Origin: Methylobacterium sp. J-026 | Lineage (GTDB): Bacteria; Pseudomonadota; Alphaproteobacteria; Rhizobiales; Beijerinckiaceae | Assembly: GCF_022829585.1 (NCBI RefSeq) | Contig: NZ_JAKSYC010000229.1 | Coordinates: 1 to 51,305 of the forward strand | DNA length: 51,305 bases | Direction of reading: 5' to 3' | In this document: in pieces, positions 44,554 to 51,305 of the stretch | Layout of the letters: each line of letters starts with the position of its first letter | How positions within the stretch are numbered: position 1 is the stretch's first letter | Notes under the pieces: generated by a model | The model's database searches: none | What the model saw: only the letters and a program-made list of their open reading frames with translations | What the model was told of the DNA's origin: nothing | Made by a program: the position numbers and the translations under genes

Positions 44554-46143
44554 TTGATCACGCGTCGCGTCCTGACCGCCCTCGGGCTCCTCGCCCTCAC
44601 GCCGTTCCCGGGCGCCGCCCGGGCCGCCTCCGGCGGGCCGCGGCTCGGGCCGCCCGAGCCGATGGATCTCGACCGGCTGAAGGACCTCGCCCGCAGCCTG
44701 CGCGACCAGCCCTACGCGCCGCCGCCGGAAGCGCCCGGCGCTGCGGCCCTCGATGCCCTGACCTACGGACCGCTGCAGGAGATCCGCTATCCGCCCGGCC
44801 GGGCCCTGTTCGCCGACAGCCCGTACCCGGTGACCTTCTTCCACCTCGGCAACCTGTTCCGGCATCCCGTGAGCGTCTACGCGCTGGAGGGCGGACAGGC
44901 CCGCGCGGTGCTCTACGCCAACGACCTGTTCACCTACCCGCCGGGCAATCCGGCCAAGGATGTCCCGGACGGCGCCGGCTTCGCCGGGTTCCGGTTCCAG
45001 AAGGCCCCGGCCGGGCAGCCCGGCGACGACGCCGACTGGCTCGCCTTCCTGGGGGCCTCCTATTTCCGCGCTGGCGGCGACGGGCAGCAATACGGCGCCT
45101 CGGCCCGCGGCATCGCCATCGACACGGCGCCCGGGGCCGGCGGGATCGAGGAGTTTCCGGTCTTCACGCGCTTCTATGTCAGCCCGGCCGCGGAGGGTGC
45201 GGTCACCGTGCTCGCCCTGCTGGAAGGGCCGAGTCTGACCGGGGTCTACCGGTTCGTCGCCCGGAGGGAACCGCACGTCGTCATCGACGTCGCCTGCACG
45301 GTCTACATGCGCCGGTCCGTGGAGCGGTTCGGGATGGCGCCGCTCACGTCGATGCTCTGGTACTCCGAGGGGATCAGCCGCTTCCGCGCCAGCGACTGGC
45401 GCCCAGAGGTCCACGATTCCGACGGGCTGCTGATGCAGACCGGGGCCGGCGAGATCATCTGGCGCCCGCTCAACAATCCGCCGCGCCTCAGCGTCAGCGC
45501 CTTCGCCGACCGGTCGCCCAAGGGCTTCGGCCTGCTCCAGCGCGACCGGAGCTTCGACCACTACATCGACGACGGCTTCGAGGAGAACCGGCCCGATATC
45601 TGGGTCGAGCCGCAGGGGGATTGGGGCTCGGGCAGCGTCCAGCTCGTGGAGATCCCGACGCACCAGGAGACCGACGACAACATCGGTGCGATGTGGGTGC
45701 CGGCCGATCCGCCGAAGGCGGGGGATGAGCGCAGCTTCGCCTACCGCCTGCGCTGGACCGTTCAGGAGCCGGTCGCGACCGATCTCGCCCGGTGCGTCGC
45801 CACCCGGGCGACAAAGGCCGCCTGGCTCGCCGAGGCGGATCGCCGCCCCGGCCGGGCCAACCTGGTGCGGCAATTCGTGCTGGAATTCGAGGGCGCGGCC
45901 CTGGCCGGGCTCGATCCCGAGAAGGCCGAGGTCGCGCTGACGCTCACGCGCGGCAGCGCCGAAGAGGTCGGCGCGACCTGGGCGCCCTACGGCAAGCCGA
46001 GCCCCTGGCGGGTCTTCCTGAAGGTCTACGCCGAGGGGCCGGAGCCGGTGGAGATGCGGCTGCTGCTCAAATCCGGCGGCCGGCTGCTCTCCGAGACCTG
46101 GGCGTACCAGCTCTATCCGGAAGCGCCGGGCACGGTCCTGTAG
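44554..46143 (+). CDS. Periplasmic glucan biosynthesis protein (OpgG/OpgD, MdoG family)
   Basis: A 529-residue exported protein. A signal peptide with twin Arg (ITRRVLTALGLLALTPFPGA) precedes the MdoG domain, with LTYGPLQEIRYPPGRALFAD, then FPVFTRFYVSPAAEGAVTVL and LQRDRSFDHYIDDGFEENRP and the C-terminal Ig-like part. The family shapes or cuts the beta-glucan backbone of osmoregulated periplasmic glucans. The start is a probable TTG at 44554, since the signal peptide begins there and a GGGGG stretch sits just upstream. The usual partner OpgH is not adjacent. Confidence 0.92.
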   Translation: MITRRVLTALGLLALTPFPGAARAASGGPRLGPPEPMDLDRLKDLARSLRDQPYAPPPEAPGAAALDALTYGPLQEIRYPPGRALFADSPYPVTFFHLGNLFRHPVSVYALEGGQARAVLYANDLFTYPPGNPAKDVPDGAGFAGFRFQKAPAGQPGDDADWLAFLGASYFRAGGDGQQYGASARGIAIDTAPGAGGIEEFPVFTRFYVSPAAEGAVTVLALLEGPSLTGVYRFVARREPHVVIDVACTVYMRRSVERFGMAPLTSMLWYSEGISRFRASDWRPEVHDSDGLLMQTGAGEIIWRPLNNPPRLSVSAFADRSPKGFGLLQRDRSFDHYIDDGFEENRPDIWVEPQGDWGSGSVQLVEIPTHQETDDNIGAMWVPADPPKAGDERSFAYRLRWTVQEPVATDLARCVATRATKAAWLAEADRRPGRANLVRQFVLEFEGAALAGLDPEKAEVALTLTRGSAEEVGATWAPYGKPSPWRVFLKVYAEGPEPVEMRLLLKSGGRLLSETWAYQLYPEAPGTVL

Positions 46144-46225
46144 GCCCCCGGCGGATCGGACACATTGCCGGGACCGGGCCGGCCTTATTAGAGAAGTCTG
46201 GTCCCGGGCCGCCGCCGCGGCCGGG

Positions 46226-46480
46226 ATGTCCACCGCCGCAGAGGTCGTCATGGACGGCGAAGGCCCGCCCGGCCCGCACCTGCCCGAGACGCTGACGCGC
46301 CTCCTGAAGGCACCCAAGAACGCGATCTGGCCGACGCCCGAGGATCGGCACCGCCCGCGCCTCGGCCGGCAGCGGCCGCGCAAGCCGAGCCGCGCCATCC
46401 TGGGTGTCTGGCTCTGGGCGATCCTCTACAATGTCATCGGCTTCGCGATCCTCGCGATCCTGTGGCGGACGATGCACTGA
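46226..46480 (+). CDS. Small C-terminally anchored membrane protein
   Basis: An 84-residue protein with a charged, Pro/Arg-rich N-terminal part (LPETLTRLLKAPKNAIWPTP) and one C-terminal membrane helix (about 60-80, AILGVWLWAILYNVIGFAIL). The orientation should leave the basic part in the cytoplasm. Its family is not known to me. It lies 82 bases after the glucan gene and five bases before the next gene, so it is probably co-transcribed with both. Confidence 0.6.
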   Translation: MSTAAEVVMDGEGPPGPHLPETLTRLLKAPKNAIWPTPEDRHRPRLGRQRPRKPSRAILGVWLWAILYNVIGFAILAILWRTMH

Positions 46481-46484
46481 CCCG

Positions 46485-46865
46485 ATGACCCGAGCCACCC
46501 ATCCCCGTCCGCGCCTCACGCGCCCGACGATCGCGGCGCTGCTGTCGCTCACCTTGGCCACCGGATCCGCGGCGGCGCAGGCGCAAGGCGACGCCCTCAA
46601 CGCGGATGACGGCACCGGTGCGGTGAAGGTCTGCGCGCCGGTGGCGATGCCGCGGTGGCGCTCCATGAGCCCGGTACCGAAGACTTGGACGTTCCTCGAT
46701 TGCATGGCCTTCTCGGGCGAGATGGGCGCCACCCATTTCCAGCTCGGCTGCCTGTTCACCAACGTCACGCCCTACGCGCAGAAATACGCCTGGGGGGCGA
46801 TGGTGCAGATCGACAAGTCGGCGCTGGCGAAATCCCAGCCCCCGGTCCCCAATTGCGGCTGGTGA
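46485..46865 (+). CDS. Small secreted protein of unknown function
   Basis: A 126-residue protein with a signal peptide (about 1-32; TIAALLSLTLATGSAAAQAQ) and a mature part with four Cys (VKVCAPVAM, FLDCMAFS, QLGCLFTN, PNCGW) that could make two disulfides in the periplasm. It contains MPRWRSMSPVPKTWTFLDC. I do not recognise a family. It overlaps neither neighbour; the ATG at 46485 is four bases after the stop of the previous gene. Confidence 0.6.
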   Translation: MTRATHPRPRLTRPTIAALLSLTLATGSAAAQAQGDALNADDGTGAVKVCAPVAMPRWRSMSPVPKTWTFLDCMAFSGEMGATHFQLGCLFTNVTPYAQKYAWGAMVQIDKSALAKSQPPVPNCGW

Positions 46866-47301
46866 GCGGCCCGGGCACGCGGCGGGGGATTGCCAGTCGA
46901 GATCCGGCGCCAGAGGGGATGCCGGTCCGGTGCAAGCGAGCAGGTTGCATCGAGAGCGTCGTGCGGCGCGCGCCACGCAACATCCGCCCTGAAAAGCGCC
47001 CGTAACGTGCTTCACGCAAGCCGGGCAGAATCAGCACGCCAGGATCAGTCCCGCGCGGCCGCGCGCGTCAAGCGCAAAGCTTCTTTAAAGGCCGGACCTC
47101 AGACTAGCCACGCCCGCCGCCGGTTTGTCCGGCGCGCCACGCGACGCGCATCGCCGTCACATGGCCAGGGACAAACCCACCGACCCGCTTTGACGCGCGG
47201 CGACGAAGGGGCTACAGAGATCAGAGCGATTTAAGCAAGATTCATGCCGCCGATCCTCGGCGGCTGCCGGCAAACCGCGCAGGAAGGACATCGGGGCCTC
47301 C
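46866..47301 (+). promoter_or_regulatory. Spacer upstream of rpoN with a candidate promoter
   Basis: No supported gene is present in these 436 bases. A fair sigma-70-type promoter, TTGACG (47190-47195), spacer 16, CTACAG (47212-47217), lies 85 bases before the rpoN ATG. It is followed by AT-rich leader sequence (GATTTAAGCAAGATTCATG). Upstream, CTTCTTTAAAGG (about 47080-47091) marks another AT-rich patch. Confidence 0.45.
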
Positions 47302-48876
47302 ATGAGTTTGGTGCAACGGCTGGAAGTGCGTCAGGGCCAGGCCCTGGTGATGACGCCGCAGCTCCTGCAGGCGATCAAGCTCCTCCAACTCTCGCAGCTC
47401 GACCTCGCGGCCTATGTCGAGGCCGAACTGGAGCGCAACCCCCTCTTGGAACGTGCCGAACCCGAGCCATCCGGCACGGATGAGGCTGCCGATCCGGCCG
47501 GCCAAGCCGAGGACCCGGCCGGCGATGGTTTCGAGGCGGCCGAATCCGAATCGTGGCTGTCCGCCGAGCTTAATCCGAGCCGCGGCGAGATCGAGACCGA
47601 TTTCGACACGCGGCTCGACAACGTCTTCCCCGACGACGTGCCGGCCCAGGCGCGGGAGGGCGGCGGCGGCGACATGCTCTCGCTGACCCCACCCCCCTAT
47701 GGCAGTACCGGCGGCAGTTTCGACGCGGAGGCCCCCGATTTTGAAGCCACCCTCACGGCGGAGGTCTCGCTGCGGGAGCACCTCGCGGGCCAGCTCGATC
47801 TCGCGACCCGCGACCCCGTCGAGCGGCTGGTAGGCGGGTTCCTGATCGATGCGGTCGACGAGGCGGGATACCTGCGCGAATCGGTCGAGGCCGTGGCCGA
47901 GCGCCTCGGCGCCGACCCGGCCCTGGTGGCGCGGATCCTCACGCTGGTGCAGACCTTCGATCCGCCCGGGGTCGCCGCCCGCGACCTCGCCGAGTGCATG
48001 GCGATCCAGCTCCGGGACCGCGACCGGTTCGACCCGGCGATGCGCGCTCTGGTTTCGCGCCTCGACCTCGTCGCCAAGCGCGATTTCGGGGCGCTGCGCC
48101 GCCTGTGCGGGGTGGATGACGAGGATCTGGTCGAGATGCTCGGCGAGATCCGCCGCCTCGATCCGAAGCCCGGCCGGGCCTTCGGATCGAGCGCCGTGGA
48201 GGTTCTGGTCCCCGACGTGTTCGTGCGGGCGGCACCGGACGGATCCTGGCTGGTCGAGCTGAACAGCGAGGCCCTGCCGCGGGTCCTGGTGAACCAGAGC
48301 TACTATGCCCGGGTCGTGCGCGGCGCCAAGGCCGAGGGCGACAAGGCCTTCCTGTCCGAAGCGCTCCAGAACGCCAACTGGCTCACCCGCTCCCTGGAGC
48401 AGCGCGCCCGCACGATCCTGAAGGTCGCCACGGAGATCGTACGCCAGCAGGACGGCTTCTTCGTCTACGGCGTGACGCATCTGCGGCCGCTGAATCTCAA
48501 GACGGTGGCGGAGGCGATCGGCATGCACGAATCGACCGTCTCGCGGGTCACCTCCAACAAGGCGATCGGCACCAGCCGCGGCACCCTGGAGATGAAATAC
48601 TTCTTCACCGCGGCGATCCCGGGGGCGGCCGGCACGGCGGCCCATTCCTCGGAGGCGGTGCGCCACCGGATCAAGCAGTTGGTCGACGGCGAAACGCCGG
48701 ACGACGTGCTTTCCGACGACGCCCTGGTGCAGAAGCTGCGCGGGGAGGGGGTCGACATCGCCCGCCGCACGGTGGCGAAGTACCGGGAATCCCTGCGGAT
48801 CCCGAGCTCGATCGAGCGCCGCCGCGAGCACTTCGCCCACGGTGGCGGCCACCACGCCGCCCTGGCGCTGCGATAG
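47302..48876 (+). CDS. rpoN: RNA polymerase sigma-54 factor
   Basis: A 524-residue RpoN. Region I is the Gln/Leu-rich activator-interacting start (MSLVQRLEVRQGQALVMTPQ, then LLQAIKLLQLSQLDLAAYVE). Region II is acidic and variable (about 50-140), followed by the core-binding domain and the helix-turn-helix (VAEAIGMHESTVSRVTSNKA). The RpoN box ARRTVAKYRESLRIP (about residue 486) reads the -24 element. It directs nitrogen, motility or polysaccharide genes with AAA+ activators. In many Alphaproteobacteria rpoN lies between lptB and hpf; neither is here, so this copy is in a different setting. Confidence 0.97.
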   Translation: MSLVQRLEVRQGQALVMTPQLLQAIKLLQLSQLDLAAYVEAELERNPLLERAEPEPSGTDEAADPAGQAEDPAGDGFEAAESESWLSAELNPSRGEIETDFDTRLDNVFPDDVPAQAREGGGGDMLSLTPPPYGSTGGSFDAEAPDFEATLTAEVSLREHLAGQLDLATRDPVERLVGGFLIDAVDEAGYLRESVEAVAERLGADPALVARILTLVQTFDPPGVAARDLAECMAIQLRDRDRFDPAMRALVSRLDLVAKRDFGALRRLCGVDDEDLVEMLGEIRRLDPKPGRAFGSSAVEVLVPDVFVRAAPDGSWLVELNSEALPRVLVNQSYYARVVRGAKAEGDKAFLSEALQNANWLTRSLEQRARTILKVATEIVRQQDGFFVYGVTHLRPLNLKTVAEAIGMHESTVSRVTSNKAIGTSRGTLEMKYFFTAAIPGAAGTAAHSSEAVRHRIKQLVDGETPDDVLSDDALVQKLRGEGVDIARRTVAKYRESLRIPSSIERRREHFAHGGGHHAALALR

Positions 48877-48884
48877 AGAGATCG

Positions 48885-48910
48885 GCCCGGCGCGCGGGCG
48901 CGCGCCGGGC
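48885..48910. terminator. Stem-loop between convergent rpoN and M23 peptidase genes
   Basis: A perfect 11-bp GC-only inverted repeat (48885-48895 with 48900-48910) with a 4-base loop lies in the 48 bases between the two stop codons. There is no T tract, but the position suggests a bidirectional terminator or transcript-end stabiliser. Confidence 0.55.
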
Positions 48911-48924
48911 TGGGCCGGGTCCCG

Positions 48925-51051
48925 TCAGCGCACGACCGCGTCCCGCTGGGCCAGCGCCGTGGCGCTCTTCGACTTCTGCATGGTCGCGTCGATCTGCTCG
49001 CGCTGACGCCTAAAGTCAGCGAGCAGGCGGCCATCGAGTTCCCGGCCCCGGGGGACGCGGATCTTCATCGGATCGACGAAGTGGCCGTTGATGATCACTT
49101 CGTAGTGCAGATGAGGCCCGGTCGACAGGCCGGTGGAGCCGAGATAGCCGATCACCTGACCCTGCCGGACCTTCACGCCCTCCCGGATGCCGCGGCCGAA
49201 CCGCGACATGTGATTGTACGTGGTGACGTAGCCATTGACGTGCTGGACCTCGACCCGGTTGCCGTAGCCCGAGGTCATCTCGGACCGGATCACCACGCCA
49301 TTGCCCGCCGCCATGATCGGCGTGCCGATCGGGTTCGCCCAATCGACACCCGTATGCAGCTTGGCGTAGCCCAAGACCGGGTGGCGCCGATAGCCGAAGC
49401 CGGAACGCATGATCCCGTCGGCGATCGGCTTGCGCAGCAGGAACTTCTTGAGCGACCGCCCCTGGTCGTCGAGGTAGTCGATCGTGCCGTCGTCGGGGGA
49501 TTGGAAGCGGTAGACCTTGCGCGTCTCGCCGCCGAGCGTCAGCGCCGCGTAGAGCAGGTCCGGACGGTCGGCGCTGGCCTCGTCGTCATATGTGTAGAAC
49601 ACGTCGAGGCCGTCGCCGCTGGCGATCCGACGCTGGAAATCGAGGTCGTAGCTGAACACCCGGACGATGTCCTCCACGGTGGCCCGCGGCAGGTCGTGAC
49701 GGGCAGCCGTCTCGTAAAGGCTCTGGTAGAGGCGCGGACCCGAGCCCGAATCGGCATCCTCGTCCTCGCCGGACTCGGCCTGGGGCTGCGGCTTGGGGGA
49801 GGGGGCCTCCTCGGCGGGGGGCGGCACCGAGACGAAGGCGCCCCGGTCGTTCAGGGCGGCGATCCCCTCGATGCCGGACTCGCCGTACAGCACCACGCGG
49901 GTGACCTGACGCGGGTCGCCGGGATGGGGGCCCGGGGCGACCTGGACGCGCATCGGCTGGCCCTCGTTGAGGGCGGCGGTCCGCGCCTTACCGCCGAGGG
50001 CCGCGACGATTCCGCGGATCGCCTCGTCGCCGGCGAATCCGGTGGCCTTGAGCACGCTCTCCACGGTCTCGCCGCGCTTGAGCGCCAGATCGCGCTCCTC
50101 CACCAGGGGCGCCTCGTTGGGCTTCAGTTCGACCTTGGCGACCTTGGTGACGTTCTCCGGGACGACCAGCACCTCGATCGCCTTGAACGGGTTCGCCTCC
50201 TTCGGCGCGGCCCCGTCGCCGTCGCCGGCCGCGCCCTGCTGCAGGGTGCGTGACAGCATGATCTGCGGCGCGATCGGGATGGCGGCCCGGCGGCCCGCCT
50301 CGGCGGTAATGCGGCGCTCCTCCTCGACCTGGGCGGTGACGTCGTCATCGGTGAGCGCGGGGGCGCTGGCATCGACGGCGGCGTCGGCCAAGTCGCGCTT
50401 GACCACCGTGACCTCGGCCCCGGGGGCGTCGGCGGCGGCATCGGGGGCACGCTCGAGGGGCTCATCGGAGACGAATTTCATGGGGTCGAATCGCGGCGGC
50501 TCGCCCGCATAGACCCCGGTCGTCATCGACAGGGGCGTACTGAGCCGCACGAACGCCTTGGCCTTGATGATCTCGCGATCCCCGAGTCGGACCGTCACGG
50601 GCGCCCGGAAACTCTGCTTGGCCGAGGCGATCATCAGGTTGCGCACCAGCCGGTCGCCCTTGCGGGCGAGGTTGGCGCCGCTCTCGCTCGGCTGCGGCCG
50701 AGGCACGACGGTCGCCCGTTCGGGGATGGCCGCGAAGGAGACGTCACCCTGCAGCGAGACGTGAAGCGCCGCCGCGATCAGGCCGGCACCGGTCAGGCCG
50801 GTGAGGGAGCTGGCGCAGAGCCAGCGCAGGTTGACCGCACGCCGGTCGATCTGGGTGGCGGCCGCCCCGAGTTGATCGAGCGGCGCGTGAAGTCCGCGTC
50901 CGGGAGCGGAGGCGGCCACGTCGCTGATCTTGAGTCGCTCGCGCTTCACTCGACGGCCCTGAGAAGACGATGGCGAACGGAGCGCCTGATGGATTCGAAG
51001 GTCCGCGGCCGGTCGCTGCCAGGCCGGAGGCGACGGGCGCGACCGGCCCAT
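48925..51051 (-). CDS. M23-family peptidoglycan metallopeptidase (MepM-like)
   Basis: A 708-residue protein. A basic cytoplasmic N terminus and one membrane segment (about 83-103) precede a long disordered acidic region, an OapA/LysM-like segment (LKRGETVESVLKATGF, about 325), a linker rich in Pro/Glu and the C-terminal M23 domain. The zinc site is clear: GYAKLHTGVDWANP supplies His and Asp, and TGPHLHYEV supplies the HxH pair. It cuts cross-links in peptidoglycan for growth or division. ATG 51051 is used; GTG 51060 is also possible and would overlap the end of the neighbouring broken gene. Confidence 0.92.
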   Translation of the reverse strand: MGRSRPSPPAWQRPAADLRIHQALRSPSSSQGRRVKRERLKISDVAASAPGRGLHAPLDQLGAAATQIDRRAVNLRWLCASSLTGLTGAGLIAAALHVSLQGDVSFAAIPERATVVPRPQPSESGANLARKGDRLVRNLMIASAKQSFRAPVTVRLGDREIIKAKAFVRLSTPLSMTTGVYAGEPPRFDPMKFVSDEPLERAPDAAADAPGAEVTVVKRDLADAAVDASAPALTDDDVTAQVEEERRITAEAGRRAAIPIAPQIMLSRTLQQGAAGDGDGAAPKEANPFKAIEVLVVPENVTKVAKVELKPNEAPLVEERDLALKRGETVESVLKATGFAGDEAIRGIVAALGGKARTAALNEGQPMRVQVAPGPHPGDPRQVTRVVLYGESGIEGIAALNDRGAFVSVPPPAEEAPSPKPQPQAESGEDEDADSGSGPRLYQSLYETAARHDLPRATVEDIVRVFSYDLDFQRRIASGDGLDVFYTYDDEASADRPDLLYAALTLGGETRKVYRFQSPDDGTIDYLDDQGRSLKKFLLRKPIADGIMRSGFGYRRHPVLGYAKLHTGVDWANPIGTPIMAAGNGVVIRSEMTSGYGNRVEVQHVNGYVTTYNHMSRFGRGIREGVKVRQGQVIGYLGSTGLSTGPHLHYEVIINGHFVDPMKIRVPRGRELDGRLLADFRRQREQIDATMQKSKSATALAQRDAVVR

Positions 51052-51056
51052 CCATC

Positions 51057-51305
51057 TCACGGCGCAGCGTGTCGAGATTGAGGCACTTCACAGCTGTCGG
51101 CGCGTCTCACAGGGAGCCGCGCGGCCTGAGGCCGGATCGCGACGGGTGCGACAGGCCGCCTGCGGAACGGCTCGGTGAGCACCAGCCCCTGCGCGACCTT
51201 GGTGCCGAGCGAGTGCACGTCGGAGGAGAACACCAGGAGGCCGGCCAGAGCCTGCCCGCCCTCGGTGATGCCGAACTCGCCGGCCTGCTTGATCGAATTG
51301 ATCGT
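51057..51305 (-). pseudogene. ABC transporter substrate-binding protein, broken C-terminal end (runs out of the window)
   Basis: On the minus strand the frame entering from the window edge reads TINSIKQAGEFGITEGGQAL, then LLVFSSDVHSLGTKVAQGLV and LTEPF, which matches the C-terminal region of periplasmic binding proteins of branched-chain amino acid or urea ABC transporters. Similarity ends at about 51165. After that the sequence is Arg/Pro-rich without any family match, up to a stop at 51057-51059 that overlaps the peptidase start. Intact relatives continue with an aromatic segment and about 35-50 more residues. So the gene is either truncated by rearrangement or frameshifted at that point. 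Only about 80 codons are visible. Confidence 0.6.

Overview
The window is about 51 kb of very GC-rich DNA with alphaproteobacterial gene content: ribosomal protein S1 followed by sppA, ihfB and a LapA-domain gene, plus a DUF2125 protein, sigma-54 and many short overlapping operons. It looks most like a Methylobacterium-type member of the Hyphomicrobiales. The genus is inferred from protein style and gene order, not from a search. There is no phage, integrase, IS element or CRISPR array.

Layout. 1-17.1 kb is mainly core and housekeeping: the end of a transglutaminase-like gene, a Crp/Fnr regulator, rpsA with a structured leader and a strong terminator, a decayed FitAB/VapBC toxin-antitoxin pair, sppA, ihfB and a LapA-domain gene, then a long minus-strand stretch (trpF, DUF2125, plsC, an RND efflux permease with its adaptor, a rhodanese, a lone glycosyltransferase) ending at a tRNA-Pro(GGG). 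17.3-18.7 kb holds small exported or membrane proteins. 18.8-28.6 kb is a tightly packed minus-strand cluster that starts with an acyl carrier protein. It continues with an acyl-CoA-dehydrogenase-like protein, an aminoacyl-tRNA-synthetase-like amino acid:carrier-protein ligase, a DUF1839 protein, a GH2 beta-mannosidase-like enzyme, a tandem alpha/beta-hydrolase protein, a Tat-exported TIM-barrel glycosidase and probably an esterase. 29.0-41.8 kb is a plus-strand exopolysaccharide locus: an acyltransferase-3, five GT4 glycosyltransferases, a Wzc-type BY-kinase, a flippase and a Wzy-like polymerase. A GGDEF-EAL protein follows it. 43.7-51.3 kb carries a Sco protein, an OpgG/OpgD glucan protein, two small proteins, rpoN, an M23 peptidase and the broken tail of an ABC substrate-binding protein.

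The most interesting part is the carrier-protein cluster. Amino acid:carrier-protein ligases of this kind are known biochemically from Bradyrhizobium and Agrobacterium, but as far as I know their pathway product is unknown. Here the ligase and carrier sit with a DUF1839 protein whose Cys/His pattern resembles the butirosin acyltransferase BtrH, with a tandem hydrolase having a Cys nucleophile, and with two glycosidases, all divergent from an exopolysaccharide operon. The working hypothesis is an amino acid activated on a carrier protein and transferred to a glycan or glycoside.

Other points of note: both halves of the toxin-antitoxin pair are frameshifted; cmk is absent upstream of rpsA; trpF is inverted and separated from trpBA; a G10 tract precedes the polymerase; a DnaA-box-containing spacer lies beside plsC; and several genes probably start with GTG or TTG.
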